From: Castanea sativa | Taxonomy: Eukaryota > Streptophyta > Magnoliopsida > Fagales > Fagaceae | NCBI RefSeq assembly: GCF_040712315.1 | Contig: NC_134013.1 | Location: 64,015,501-64,079,500 of the forward strand | Length of the DNA: 64,000 nt | Reading direction: 5' to 3' | In this document: one piece after another, positions 1 through 12,397 of the stretch | How the letters are laid out: each line of letters opens with the position of its first letter | Numbering within the stretch: position 1 is the stretch's first letter | Translations under genes and position numbers: made by a program | The notes under the pieces: model-generated | The model's input: only the letters and a program-made list of their open reading frames with translations | Databases searched by the model: none | Told to the model about the DNA's origin: nothing

Positions 1-269
1 GATTACACATTTATAGTGTCATCTACCCCACCCAACTCCATTTCCCCTATCCGAATACAACTACTGGTCTCTGCGTTTTAAAATTCTAACTTATTACACT
101 CTCCCTGCCTCTTTTTTGCTGAAAAATGCAAATATGTGAAGGTTAAAGTTTCATGAGAAAGAGCACTCACAACAGTGCTGGTATATAGATATATTGCTAT
201 TTTTTAACTTCTCAAACACAAAAAGTGATGCTCCAGCAGTGGAGTTATAGCAAAATTTTTTTTGCTTCC

Positions 270-309
270 AGCTACAGTGCACATCTAAAGATAGATGTGC
301 ACTGTAGCT
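270..309. repeat. Perfect 18-bp inverted repeat (hairpin)
   Basis: The arm AGCTACAGTGCACATCTA (270-287) is followed by a 4-nt loop and its exact reverse complement (292-309). It lies inside the Harbinger-like element and would fold into a strong hairpin in DNA or RNA. Confidence 0.85.
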
Positions 310-342
310 CAAACGTAAAAAAAAAAAAAAAAAATTTATTAA

Positions 343-377
<35 letters not shown>

Positions 378-493
378 ATTTAAAAACTATTTTCTCTTTC
401 TTTCTTTTTCTCACTCTCTCCTGCTTCTCTTATTTCTTCGTTTTTCCTTCTGTCTCTCTTTTTTTTTTTTTTTTTTTTCCCATCTACTCTCTG

Positions 494-596
494 CTTCGCC
501 GACCTGTTCTTCACCAGTCTTCGCCGACCTGTTCTTCGCCGACCTGTTCTTCGCCGACCTGTTTTTCGCCTGTTCTTTGTCGACCTGTTCTTGGTT
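494..596 (+). repeat. Minisatellite, about 18-bp unit
   Basis: Five to six imperfect tandem copies of a unit close to CTTCGCCGACCTGTTCTT occur inside the Harbinger-like element. There are no unique spacers, so this is not a CRISPR array. Confidence 0.75.
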
Positions 597-917
597 GGTT
601 GGTAGTGGTGGTGGATCGGTTTGTGGTGTTTTTTTGTTTTGTGGGGTGTATTATTTTATTATAATAGAAATATTATTTTATTGTGATGTTTATATTATTT
701 TATTGTGTTGAAAGTTAAAATAGATCCACTGCTGCAGTATGTTTTGTAAAATGTATAGGTAAAATAGATAAAGTAACTTTTTGTAGAGCTAAATTGCTAA
801 AATTTTAGCTCCACTGCTGTGGATGCTCTAATTCACCTCAGACTCAGAATCATCAAAGGTCACCTTCAGTTTATACCCCCTCTCTCTTCATTGTTGTCTG
901 ATTTTTGGTTATAATTG

Positions 918-1683
918 TGTACAATTGCACCTGGACCCAAAGATAGACGTGGGCTCAGGCCCAATGAGCCTTAAACAATAAAATTTGTAGAGTATGGATT
1001 TGAAATCTAGTTTAGGGGTATTGGAAACTTGATAAGCAGGCTAGAATGCCACAATCTTTACAAATGATAAACAAATATGACAAGGGAACCTCCTCGGACG
1101 TAAGCCGATGACGATTTGTATATTGCTTCTCTTTTATGCCAAAAATTACAGTTCTTAGTTCCTTTTTTAGCTAACTGACCGATCCCCCTTTTTCTTTTCT
1201 CCCTCCTCTTCTTAAATATTCTTCTTCTTCTTCCCTCTTATATCCACGTGTCACACAAATCTTATCCTTAGGTGCCCCCTTCTCCACCACCATCTTGAAG
1301 TCTTTAAATAATAGCAGGAAAGTTGAATTCTACTGTTCAGGGGTCATTTCTCCATTAATGCGGCCAAGGAGATAGGTGTAGGGTCTTTAATGTGGAGGTA
1401 GCAGCCTTTTTCTCAGATATTTCTATCATGCGGTTGCCTCTAGAGGGTACTTGGATCCCCTTCTTACCTAATAGTTTTTCCAGAACTCTGCCTTTAATCT
1501 TCTTGGCAAGTCCCAGGGTGTTCGCCGGGCCCATCCGAGGAGACATTCATCCTCGGACGGTTCCTCGGATGTCTGTAGTGTAGGCTGACTTGTAGGCTTA
1601 GGGGCCTAATGACAAAAACAAACTGGTACCAATTGATCAAGCCCACGACCCGTTTGTTTATTTTATAAATCTTACCCCCCACA
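918..1683. mobile_element. Solo LTR, family 1, 766 bp
   Basis: The segment starts TGTACAATTG and ends CCCCCCACA (TG...CA) and is flanked on both sides by AATTG (913-917 and 1684-1688), a perfect 5-bp target-site duplication. No internal retrotransposon genes adjoin it. It matches the solo LTR at 58465-59229 over its length, for example the stretch reading CTCAGGCCCAA and the CCTCGGACG motifs. Short ORFs inside it look like chance. Confidence 0.85.
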
Positions 1684-1688
1684 AATTG

Positions 1689-3480
1689 ATGCCGTGAGTT
1701 AGAATAGAATCAGTGTAACTCGGAAGATCAGTACTCAGTACACTGCTACGTACATGTAATGCTTAAAAAGATATGCTACCTTGTTGTGAGTCTTGTTAGG
1801 AACGGACCCCAGATTTCTTTGTTACTCACCCACGGTACAATAAACATTGTTAGATCATAATATGCGTAACATTTACACAATTTTATCTAAAAATGATTTA
1901 TATTAGATTGTGTATAATTGTGTAAATTTAAACGTTTGCTATAATAATTATGTAAATTTATATTGACACTACTCATTTTACATTTTTTATATTTATTTTT
2001 TCTTTATGTATCTCGAGATAAAGAAAGAGAGTGGTGATGATTGTCGTAAGTGAAAAAAGAGAATCAACTAAAAAAGACAAAGAAAAAGAAAAATTGATAT
2101 TTTAATGAAATGTAGTGTAAAATAGATAATCTAATGTGGAGAATTTTGATAATTAAATATGTAAAATAGAAAATGTATGTTCTTATACTAAAATAGACAA
2201 AAAAAATTGTAAGAGTCGATGCAAATGTCCTTACATACCCACTACCAACATTTAGTGGCGGCTCTAGGATTTTTTCTTCTAGGAGGCCAATAAGAAGATA
2301 AATCTTAGATAGAAAATGAATCTTTTGGTTTATGATATTTCTTTATTACAAATTTGTCCATAGTACTAGCAAGAAAATAATAAACTATTAGTTCATTTGG
2401 CATATAGTTTCTTAATACAATGAACATACTAATTATTATTGCTAAGATGAAATTTTGAAAATCATCCAATTCAATAAAAATATTAATTATTATTGATAAG
2501 TGAACTTTAATTATTATTGCTCATAATTCTTCTATCTATTAGTTTGTTTTAACTCTTTACAATTCTTGTATTTAACAATTCAATTCAACTTTGACAACTA
2601 TTATTCTTTATAATTGTATTAAGTGTGTTTGAGTTTTGATTATAAGACAACTTATTACTTCATCTTTTGTCGTACTATATTTGTAAATCTCATGTGAGTT
2701 CTTACTTATTTTGTACTTAAAGAAGAAAGTTAGATAAATTGTTCCCAAATAGATGCTAAGAAAATATTTGTTGTGTTACATTTACTTTTATCATTACTTA
2801 ATCACTCTTAGCTTGTCCCACGCCTCTAGTCCCCACTCAACAAATAATAAATTAAAAGCACTTCAAATTTAGTAACTAATTTTTATTTTTAAGATTTTAG
2901 ATTAAATTGGCTTGTTGATGAGTTTTTTTTAGTTTAAAAATGTCAAAATATTAATAAGAGAATTATATTTAAGATTATTTTACTTGTGATTAAAAAAAAT
3001 TAGGATAAGAATGTTCAAATTTTTATTTTAAGAGGTCAAACAAAATAAGTATTTTATATATTATATATTCTTTTTTGCCAAATCAGGATTTGAACCCACT
3101 GGATCGGGGCTAGCGCGGACCGTGCCGACATTATATGCATTTTATAATGGACTGCTAGCACACTTTTCTTTACCTTGCCAATTTTTTTTTTTACTGAATC
3201 ATTGCGCCCTAGTCTGTCGTGCATGTTCCAACAAACGGTCAAAACAAATAAACGCTATTTATCAAACTGTCAAACCGATACACACTAATCTATCAAACTG
3301 TCAAACTAATAAAACTAGTATTTTATATTCTTTACCGGCCCCACCCCTCTATATATAATATGGCTTTACTCACAAGTTACAATAAAAATAATTTTTAATA
3401 TTTGACACAGGCTCACAAACACAATCACATCTGTGAGCTGACAATTCGATTATTCATATATTCAATTCAGTGTCATTTCA
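1689..3480. other. Intergenic AT-rich DNA with repeat debris
   Basis: I see no supportable gene here. At about 2255 a repeat of the TGGCGGCTCTAGGA type begins, related to the starts at about 5270 and 8540. At about 3085-3130 the minus strand carries GGGTTCAAATCC, a perfect RNA polymerase III B-box-like sequence, but I could not find a matching A box or a tRNA fold. Confidence 0.6.
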
Positions 3481-4744
3481 AGCTAATAGTAAAGGATAAA
3501 ATACAATGAGGATTTGATCGAAGATGGCCAACGAGAGCGAATCTATATTTATTATTATAATAAAGAGAATTACAAAAGATCAACTGAAACATACAGTGCT
3601 TGGAATACTCCAAAGCGAAAAGGTTCAAATTTATTCTGATAATTAAGAAAGTTGGAACTAATTGCATGTCACACAAGCAAATTGGTCTGCATATGATGTC
3701 TGGGTTGACATATCTTAAGTTTAACGTTTCACAAAGGACTAGAGCCATTTTGCAGACTTCTTGGGGATTCTGCTCAAGTTATTAAGGTAATCTGTGTAAG
3801 TAAGCCCAAATCTCACATTGTAGCCTACCCCATTTCCATGCAGTCCATTAAAGCCCACATGAAGAATCCATTTACGTTTTACTTTACCCCCTTCCTGTAC
3901 TCAAACAACAAATAATCTTTATGATGACTTTGTTTTTTGGAACAAACTTGTTTAATGGTCCTATTTATGCATAATATATTGCTATCATCGAAAGATAGTT
4001 GTTAGCACTTAGCATTTTGAACTTACTTCATGGCTTGTGAAATAGCAAAAAGAAGGCTAAGAATATGTTGCATGCACGCATTATCGTCCAATGCAGATTC
4101 TACAAGGATAATATCATCTTGTTTCTATGGATATCCTGTTTTAAAGCATATATAACTTGATTATATATCAAGATAAAAATAGTATTTTGTAGCGAGTTTT
4201 ATTTATTTATTTTTTTTACGGAAAAAAATTAAGGAACTGTTTTAAGTTAATTATTAACCATTTTCAATAATATAGAATTTTGGATTGTCGTATTCTTGCT
4301 TCATATAAATCAATGCATCCCTTAACTCTTTTGTGGATATACATAAATTTCACTGCCACCTGATGATGTGTAGTTTAACAATGAAATAACATGTTCTTAG
4401 ATGTCTTCAAGTCATTGAGTTTAATTTAATGAGTAAACAATTTTAAACAAAACAATCTTACCAGATCACCATTGGGTTTCCCATTTCTATCAACTACGAA
4501 AAATGCAACAAGCATGAAAGATGAATTAGATAATACTAACTATCAAAATCATATCTATGCCAAATTCAATTACAAGCTAAATTAAGTTGTTTTGCAAAGG
4601 AAACCGCAAAGTTTACCTTTCAGCTCAGCATATTGGCATTGACTTATACTAGTATAGGTATCATCTTTATCAAATGGTTTGGAAAACACGTATTTGGAAG
4701 TATTGTAATTGATAGCAATAAAGTCAAAGGACCCTTTAATTAAA

Positions 4745-4930
4745 GGGGAATGTTAACCAATGTTTTAAGGGCATTGGTTTAGGAGCTATTTTTAGAAATA
4801 TTTTGTTGGGAGAATGATAAAATATAAAAATATTGTTGACAACTTTTTATATTTCTCATAAAAGTGGTGTCAAAACTTTCCTATTATAGTTTATTAATAA
4901 TTGCTCTAAAAGCATCCGTTAACACAACCC
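4745..4930. mobile_element. 186-bp Mutator-type MITE inside GH1 exon 8
   Basis: Imperfect inverted ends (GGGGAATGTTAAC on the left, GGGTTGTGTTAAC from the right end) are bounded by a perfect 9-bp duplication TTAATTAAA (4736-4744 and 4931-4939). Copies C and D have the uninterrupted exon at this point. The 9-bp duplication fits the Mutator superfamily. It has no coding capacity. Confidence 0.85.
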
Positions 4931-5047
4931 TTAATTAAATTGTTTTCCACTTCTGTAGAATTCAAGAAGTCCATCCCTTGTTAAAGCCTTCATAATTCAT
5001 GAATGGGTAATCTTCAAATACTAATGGTTACATAAACATAAACCTAT

Positions 5048-5104
<57 letters not shown>
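5048..5104. repeat. Compound (CATA)n/(CA)n/(TA)n microsatellite
   Basis: Simple repeats lie in intron 7 of copy A. The same intron in copies C and D has (TG)n tracts. Confidence 0.8.
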
Positions 5105-5106
<2 letters not shown>

Positions 5107-5267
5107 ATAGGGAAAAAAACAAAGGAAATTAGACATTATTTTTTTGTCAAAATGATTGGTTATGTGTGTGTGTGTGTGTTTTATATATTGATTGTGATTA
5201 ATGTTCTAACCATCCAACCAAGAAGTCAAATGCTCTCTCATCTGCTTCTTTACCATGATGTGTATCT

Positions 5268-5523
5268 TATTGGCAGTTCTAGGATTTATTTTTAGGGTGG
5301 TCATTAAGAAAGTTAAATTATACAAAATTTAATAAAGAGATAATTAACTTGAATATATCAACATCACATATTTAAAGTATTACAATTTCTTTCTACTAAC
5401 AAAGAGAAAAAGAATAAAAAGGGATTGATAAAAGATATGAAGTGAGAACTGAAAATGTTGAGGTGAGAGTAATAAAGTGCAAGAAAGTTGAAATGATAAT
5501 AGAGGAGAAAAATTGTGTGTCTA

Positions 5524-5556
<33 letters not shown>

Positions 5557-6318
5557 TTGCTACAACTGCGAGTCAAGTTAAGTTGGTAAGGGGTGCAAAA
5601 TTATTGTGATGGCAAAGCCAAAGAGAGCATGATTGCCGACATCACAGAGGAGAATTCATGACTATAATATTCCTCTTAGTACCTTTTTAAGGAAAAAAGA
5701 AATTAGAGTTTATTTTTTATGTAATAGATTAAATGAGCTAATTACCAATTTGAATGATCATGGATTTTTATTATTACTTTGTTTTTGAATAGGGTTTTTG
5801 TTAAATAATTTGTTCACGTATTGTTGTTTGGTCTAGTCAAGTTTTTTTTTGGGTTATTTTTGTTGTTATTTGGACTAATTTTCATTATTTTTATTTAAGG
5901 CTTTTAAAAAAAAATTATTTAAGGGTTTAAGGATTATGTTTGATGAAACATAATTATTTTTAGAGTAATGGTAGGTTTATATTTTCACAAAAAATCTTAT
6001 GCAACAATTTATTATTGGTGAGTTAAAAAGTAATATTAATATTGGGTCCTAATAGAATTAGTAATAGTTTTTCACATAGGATTTGTTATGAAATCATTGT
6101 AGAAATGTTGTTAATGTAGCATTACTTTTATTTTTGTTGAACCTATATTTTGATGATTTTCAAGTCAGGATGGTAAACATTTATATTAAGATGGTCAAAA
6201 TAAGTTAGTTTAGTATTTATTATTTTTTTTTTGTAAGTGCATATATACACATTTTTTTGCAAGTCCGGATGGTCCTATAAAGTATGACCACCTTGACTTA
6301 TATGGAGCCGCTTCCAGG
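5268..6318. mobile_element. Unclassified repeat cutting GH1 exon 7
   Basis: Copy A exon 7 stops at about 5267, and a short match to the same exon (AAACCATTG) reappears at about 6328. Between them is a block starting TTGGCAGTTCTAGG and ending in a sequence whose reverse complement starts ACCTGGAAGCGGCTCC. Both ends then run into the word GGTGGTCAT, so they are inverted relatives. Related starts occur at about 2255 and 8540. It has a (GA)n tract at 5523-5551 and no protein. Class and target duplication are not resolved. Confidence 0.5.
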
Positions 6319-6324
6319 TAGAAC

Positions 6325-7560
6325 AAACCATTGAATAAATAAAACGTGAAACATAAAGTTTTGCTTGATATCACCCTCAAAATTTTGAGTGGTGTCTTTA
6401 CACATACTTTAGTGGTGTCTATCCCAAAATTTCAATTGCCCTCCAAAGTATTCCAAATTTTTCTCTTTCTCTCCAACCTGTTCCCATTTTCCATAAATAT
6501 TTTATTCCAATTTCCAATATTTTATTGTTCTTGTATCCTATCTCTCATTTCAGCTACTCATATCTTACTACATGATGACTCGTGAATGGTGAAATTATAG
6601 ACCCATATGGACTCACTATTTTATTTCCATTACTCATAGGTCGTCACATAGCAAAGTTGTGACAAAATTGTGAAAATTTTTGTGGTACTAGACTTATTAT
6701 TATTATTATTATTATTGGGTATAAACATCTTTAATTTATTACCCTTATCTGATTATCCCTCTAGAAGTCCAAGTCAATTTTTATATCTTATCTCCTTCAA
6801 TCCCTCGTGTCTCGCACTCTCCCCCACCTTATGTCCTTCCTTTTGAAATGTAATGTAATAAAGAACATATGTCAACATCAAATTATAAAAGAAAACAATG
6901 CACATTGACATTATTGAGCATCTTTTTACAGTGCCCTTATCATACTAACATAGTTTATAAAAAATGACAAAATTTAGGTATAATATCTTAGGTGCTGTTT
7001 CTTAGATTTTTCTTTTAAGATTCAGCTATATGACTACTTAATTAAAAAAACACTTTTATCTCATAAAAAAAAATCCACATGACAAAATTTTAAGAGGAGA
7101 ACTTAAAAAATAGTACCTAAGTATTGTATCTAAGTCTTATTCTATCAAAAATATCATATGAACATAAGAACACATGTGTTAAAAGAAATTTATTCTGTGA
7201 CAAATCTAATTAAAGTTATTAGACCCATATTCTGAAGCAAAACAAAATTTCCCACATCTATAGTCATCTCAACCTATAAAGAAAAAAAGTTGACCTCCAA
7301 TGGTTTAAAGAAAATTTCCCTCAACTTATTGTATGACAATTAAAAAGACCATGAACTAGTATTTTAATCATATGACCGGTTTAAAAAAGAAAATTTTCTT
7401 CAACTCATTATATAACAGTTAAAAAGACCATGAACTACTAATTATAATCATATAACCTTTTAAATGAGTCATGTAGCTTATTTAAAATAAGTATAGGTAG
7501 TTTTATAAATCACTACTTAGTGGATTAAGGAAATTCTTTCAAGCTAGATTAAATGAAAAC
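6325..7560. other. Intergenic, no gene seen
   Basis: AT-rich DNA holding one Mutator-type MITE (6965-7142) and a short ATT repeat near 6695-6715. The 79-codon ORF at 6346 has no recognisable domain and lacks gene context. Confidence 0.6.
6965..7142. mobile_element. 178-bp foldback MITE, same family as 25709-25887
   Basis: The two halves are long imperfect inverted repeats. The left arm begins TGACAAAATTTAGG, and the right arm ends in its approximate complement. It is flanked by TATAAAAAA (6956-6964) and TATCAAAAA (7143-7151), an 8-of-9 match, suggesting a Mutator-type 9-bp duplication. It aligns over its full length with 25709-25887. Confidence 0.7.
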
Positions 7561-7566
7561 TTGGAC

Positions 7567-7895
7567 CATATAAATACCCCTAAGCTCCAAAAACCCTTCC
7601 CAACCCATCTATCAAATCCTCTCTCTCTCTAGATATGGCTCACAACGTTGGATTGCCAATAAGGCCATCAAATGGCAGATTTGGGGGGTTTTTTTTTCTT
7701 TTTTCTTTTTTAATAGAAGTCAGAAACCCAATTTTTAGCAGCAAATCCGCAAGTTCCATATGAGCTAAATGAAAGCAAGGGTTCAAGGGGGTGTTTATAT
7801 GGTCCAAGTTGAACTTGCAGATGGAACGGTAGGCGGAGTAAACCAAGGGCGAATCAACTTCTATAACAGTTTCATTAATGAACTAATACAAAATG
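7567..7895 (+). pseudogene. Plus-strand GH1 relic: promoter, exon 1 start, exon 4
   Basis: This relic runs opposite to the main array. A TATAAATA box at about 7568 precedes an ATG at 7634, whose first codons read MAHNVGLPIRPSNGRFGG, similar to the copy C leader. The frame then enters a poly-T run. At 7818-7895 a complete exon 4 lies between a CAG acceptor and a GGTAAGG donor and reads DGTVGGGVNQGRINFYNSF and onward, homologous to copy C exon 4. Exons 2, 3 and everything after exon 4 are missing. I infer an internally deleted, inverted GH1 copy. Confidence 0.7.
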
Positions 7896-8633
7896 GTAAG
7901 GACCAATTTTCTTTTCAACCCCATTGTGCTTCATATGAGTAATGGCTAGATTTTTTTCCTAAATTTTCATACTAAGCTTGTTTTTAGCAGAAAACGTTTT
8001 CTAAAACACGTATTTCATATTTTCTAATGTTTGGTGTGACTAAAAAAACAATTTAATATAAGAAAAGCCTAATAGAACACAAAATGATTGTCGCTTTTTA
8101 AGAGTATGTGTAGAAAATGTTTTCTGAAAAGTTACATATATATATATACTCAACAAACCGCAACAACTAAAAGGGAAAATACAACAGTAGCGGCAATATT
8201 GGGTGACTCATTGACATGAATTTTTTATTTGACTATCCCCTCAAGATTGAGTCTCTCTTACGTATCAATTTTTTTAGAGGATTGATTACATTGATCTTAT
8301 TTGGTTAATATCCCCAAGGGGAAATACTATCCAGTGGAGAGGGGAAACTAGGCTTCATGTGTGTCTATTCAATGTCTAGTGAATCAATTTCTCAAAAAAA
8401 AAAAAAGTCTAGTGAATCAAGAGCTGACTTTAGAAGTAATTTATATTGGAAAGATGAAAAATCAAAGGGAGAAAAAAGACCATTGATTGAGTTGCAACAC
8501 TAACCAAAAAATGATTTGGAGAAAAAGATTGAACCGACCAGCGGTGGTTTCAGGATCTTTTTTCTTAGATTGGTCATTAAAAGACTTAAATTAAACAAAA
8601 TTTAATATAAAAAACTTGAATATATTGAGAGCG

Positions 8634-8686
<53 letters not shown>

Positions 8687-8688
8687 AA

Positions 8689-9999
8689 GGGAAAATTACA
8701 ACTTACCCATCTGTGTGGTTTGATTGAAATTTAAGTTACTTATCTATAGTTTAAAATTTCTCAATTTACCCACCTAAGGTTGGGCTGAAATTTAAGTTGT
8801 CTGCCTGTGATTTGAAAATTTATGATGCAAGCATTCTACTGGATTATTTTTTTTATCTTATTTGTAAGGTTCTAAAAGTTTAGAACAATTAGTAAATTAA
8901 TCATAAGCACAAACTTGTTTAGATATAGATCTTAAAGTCGATAGAGTATATTAGACAATGCTCAAGGTGTTACAAGTCAGAATACAAGAACATACAAGCT
9001 ACAGAAAAAAGAATTCGAAACATACCAAATTTGACCGATTGAAAATTAGGCTCGACTGATCAAAAATCGCAGACATGATTTTTCTGCAGAATTTAAATCA
9101 AGCCCAAGCTTGTGTAAACATTTAAGGGTTCAGTCCAACACTACTAGGTATAAAAGGAAAACTTTAGCTAAGATTTCACAGATCTGAGAAGACTTTGGAG
9201 GTGCTCTTGTGAGATCTTAAAGGTATTGTGTTTTCCTCTTTCAAAGTCACTATTAGAAATCATTCTAATGTTATTAGAACCAGTAGATCTGAAGTTGCTA
9301 CAACAAGATCAACATTTGTTGATGATCTAAACCTCCAAGGGTGGTCTTGGAGTCACAAACTGGAGAGTTTGTACTGCTAAACTTTGAGTAGAATCTCAAA
9401 GTCACAAACGTGGGTATTTGTGTAAAGCAAATCTAAAAGAGAAAGAGTCCGTGGATTTGGAGCTTGCATGTGATCGTGTTAATAAGTTACTACTAGAGGT
9501 ACTAATAAATTTAGGGTTAAATTTAATTGTAGAAACTTCAATTCTCTATAGTGAATTTGCTTTACCTTGAGGATTGTTAGGTCAAATCCTCCCCAGGTTT
9601 TTACGTTGAGACGGTTTACTTCATTGGTTTTCCTAGGTGATCATATTTGTGTGTTATTTACTTTTCCCCTGCTGTGCATGATATGATTTTTATTGTTTAA
9701 CGTAGATCTCATAATTAACCTAATTAATCACTTGACTAATTTAGTAGGTTAAACAACTTGGTTTATGGGGTCTAAACAAACAAACATTATTTGATTTTGT
9801 ATTTTTATGTTTTTTGTGTTTTTGGAGGAGAGAGACATAAAAGTGGAGTAAAATTACATATTCAGCCTTGTTTTTAATAAAAGTAGATTACAGAAATCTA
9901 ACTGAGCTAATCTCATGTAGATAAAGTGTTAAATTTCAAATCACAGGTAGACAACTTATATTTCAACTAAACCACAGGTGGGTAAGTTTTAATTTTCTC
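8689..9999. mobile_element. Mutator-type MITE interrupted by a solo LTR
   Basis: The inverted ends read GGGAAAATTACAACTTACCC (left) and GAGAAAATTAAAACTTACCC (right, reverse-complemented). Similarity continues through words such as CTGTGATTTGAAA. The flanks are TTTTTAAAA at 8680-8688 and 10000-10008, a perfect but low-complexity 9-bp duplication. Without the inserted LTR (8863-9786) and its target copy the element would be about 380 bp. The ends resemble those at 41876 and 49381. Confidence 0.65.
8863..9786. mobile_element. Solo LTR, family 2, 924 bp, nested
   Basis: It starts TGTAAGGTTCTAAAAG and ends AAACAAACA, with perfect 5-bp flanks TTATT (8858-8862 and 9787-9791). The interior has LTR character, with a TATAAAA motif near 9151, and contains no coding sequence. 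It is inserted inside the 8689-9999 MITE, so it is the younger of the two. Confidence 0.75.
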
Positions 10000-10008
10000 T
10001 TTTTAAAA

Positions 10009-10922
10009 TTTTATTCTACAAGTTTTCATATTTTCAATGTACACAACCAAGCAATCATTAAACTATTGATCTTCTATTGAGTTACTAACACCATACCTAA
10101 ATAAGTAAAAATATAAACAAAATGCATCATCATTTTTTATGATCTATTCCAACAAATTTTTGTATTCTTTAAACAATTTTGGATTAAATCGACACAATGC
10201 TTTACTAATTTCTTTTTTAGAGAAATTGTGGCCAAGAGGTTGACAATAGTTCCTCTTTGAAAATTAGCTCTTCTTATTTCAACCTAGGATTTGAAAGAAG
10301 ATTATCATAGTCAATACAAATTTTCTTAGAAGATGAATCTTGCAATCCAAGTGATTTCCTTATGAGAAATTTGTTCATAGGGCTAGAAAAAGAATAAAGG
10401 GTAAACTATAAGTTCATTCAATCTATTCAACTTAGGCATTCAACCGTTACATTAATAATGTTCAATAAAGTATTCAAGTATTACTTTAGTGCATATGCGT
10501 GTGGACAAAATGTATCAAATAAATTCAACAAATTTTGTTAAAGACTAACTATTTGAAAATGTGTGTTTTTTAGAAGAAGAAAAAAATATAACGATTTTGA
10601 AATATGTATTTTGAAAACCCAATTTAAAAAACCACAATTAAACATTTAATTTGGGTTTTTAGACTAATTTGTTGTATTTTTTTGGGTAATTTTAAAGAAG
10701 AGTTATGTTCACAATATTTTCAAAATACTTTTACAAGAAATGCTAAATTATAAGTTGTTGTTTGTTCTAATTTGAACTTACCATTGAAATTATTTTTTTG
10801 TCCACTAATAACAGCCAGTAACAACCTGCCAATTATGATTCATTTATGAAAATGTTGCAATAAAACCATCTCTATATGAAACCAATCGGTCTGCATATAT
10901 ATGATATCTGGGCCAATCCATA
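10009..10922. other. Intergenic, no gene seen
   Basis: AT-rich sequence downstream of copy B. I see no coding potential, structured repeat or element ends. Confidence 0.6.
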
Positions 10923-11223
10923 TTAAGGACAGCCCAAGAAGACATTGAGCCATTTCGCAGACTTTTTGGGCATTTTGTTCAAGTTGTTGAGGTAATCCGT
11001 GTAAGCAAGCCCGAACCGCACTTTGTGGCCTGGCCCCATTTCCGTGCAGTCCATTAAAGACCACATGAAGTAGCCCTTTACGTTTGCTCCCTTCATGCAC
11101 TCAAACAGCAAACAATCTTCATGACTTTGTTTTATGGTCTTATTTATGCATAATATTGTTGCCATCAAAAGACTATGTGACAATTAAGTTGTGATTGACA
11201 AATTATAAAGTGAAACACACTAA

Positions 11224-11495
11224 GAGGGCGTTTGGATCCCACGTCTGCGTCCCACGTCCGCGTTTTGCTTCCTTTTTTTTTTTTTTTTTTTAACCCAGCC
11301 GCAAGATTTGACTATTCAGCCATGAACAGTGCACAAATGCACTGTTCATAGATCCCACAAATTTCACTTTTCAGCAATTTTTTCATTAAAAATGGGTCCC
11401 ACAGTACTATTCACACATTTAAAAATTATTTTACTACAGTGTTTTCAGTTTTCAGTTTTCAGCTTCAGCAAAATAAGTTCTATCCAAACGGACTC
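11224..11495. mobile_element. 272-bp Tourist/Harbinger-like MITE
   Basis: The ends GAGGGCGTTTGGAT and GAGTCCGTTTGGAT (reverse-complemented right end) are flanked by TAA on both sides (11221-11223 and 11496-11498). It contains the hairpin ATGAACAGTGCA/TGCACTGTTCAT. It sits in the intron between exons 12 and 11 of copy B. Confidence 0.8.
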
Positions 11496-11526
11496 TAAGT
11501 AAGAAGATGATTTTTATTTGTTGTTA

Positions 11527-11575
11527 TAGGGCCGGCCCAAGAAAATTTTGGGCCTAACGTGAAAATTTTTATATG

Positions 11576-11627
<52 letters not shown>

Positions 11628-12397
11628 CACACACACACATTAACTAAATAAAATTATATAATACTAATTAAATTAAGACTAATTTGATGTAAATACAGAA
11701 ATTGATGAATAATACTAACTAAACTATGGTTAATTTCATATAGAAAATTATATATCATAGTTGAGCCATAAATTTAAACAAAAAGAACTAATTTTTTTTT
11801 TTATAAAAGGAAACTTACTTTAACTTGGATATATGATTATGCATATTTAAGTACAGTAGTAATCTAAATTTTAATATTATATATTCTTTTTAAGAGAAAG
11901 AGATAGACAGATATTATTTGGTGTGGTTTTGTTGGAGATTTGTTTACAAAAACTAAGGTCTCAAACAATTAAAGGAGATTAGTCATCATTGATGATCTAT
12001 CACATTTGCAGCATTTTTTTTGAAACATTTTAGGTTTTCAATTGGTTTAAATTTCTATTGGTCTCCTATTTTGGAAGCCTTGTTAGAAATGAAAAAAAAA
12101 ATACTAAAGATATTACAAAATGTTCACAATATAATATAATAATGACTATAATTGATGAATTTTAACAATAAAATATATTTGTATTTGAATTACTTTTTTT
12201 ATGTGATTGGTGATGTGTTAATTAAACCTATAGTAAAATTTGTGAGATTTTTAGCATTACTCTTAAAAAAAGTATCAATTATTTAAAAATTGTTATATTT
12301 TTATAAAATTTTGGGCTTTTACAAAGAATGATGAGACCTTTTTTTAATAGGAAATTTTTTATCTTGTTGTGGGGCCAGGCCTTGTGGGCAGGCCCTG
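11527..12397. mobile_element. Non-autonomous hAT element, 871 bp
   Basis: The termini TAGGGCCGGCCC and CAGGGCCTGCCC (reverse-complemented right end) are flanked by a perfect 8-bp duplication TGTTGTTA (11519-11526 and 12398-12405), which is diagnostic for hAT. The interior is AT-rich with a (TA)n run at about 11580-11626 and no transposase. It lies in the same copy B intron as the MITE at 11224. Confidence 0.85.

Larger units (their letters stand above)
161..828. mobile_element. Non-autonomous PIF/Harbinger-like element
   Basis: The ends are imperfect inverted repeats: GAGCACTCACAACAGTG on the left, and GAGCATCCACAGCAGTG when the right end is reverse-complemented. The flanking trinucleotides are AAA and TAA, a likely degraded TAA target site. 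Inside are a perfect hairpin, a poly-A run, a (CT)n tract at about 347-373, a short tandem repeat and a G/T-rich stretch. The element at 39054-40306 has the same ends and layout. No transposase is present. Superfamily assignment is inferred from the 3-bp TAA site and GAGCAT ends. Confidence 0.6.
3721..5267 (-). pseudogene. GH1 beta-glucosidase copy A, 3' part, broken
   Basis: This is the downstream half of a gene homologous to copy C. Recognisable exons are 12 (3721-3894), 11 (4027-4135, same length as copy C), 10 (about 4259-4370), 9 (about 4465-4500), 8 (4617-5043) and a stub of 7 (5211-5267). Lesions seen directly: exon 12 has a 6-nt duplication creating TAA, a deletion where copy C reads GGGTCAGGC, and TAG for a Lys codon near the end. 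Exon 8 is interrupted by a small transposon at 4745-4930. Exon 7 is cut by a repeat starting at about 5268. Exons 1-6 are absent in this orientation. It cannot encode an enzyme. Confidence 0.85.

Noticed and set aside
3085..3140. tRNA gene suggested by GGGTTCAAATCC on the minus strand
   Set aside because: No A box, acceptor stem or anticodon arm could be found; at most a SINE or tRNA-like remnant.
6346..6585. 79-codon hydrophobic ORF as a small membrane protein
   Set aside because: It is AT-rich and Phe/Leu/Ile-rich as expected by chance, with no promoter, homologue or conservation visible.
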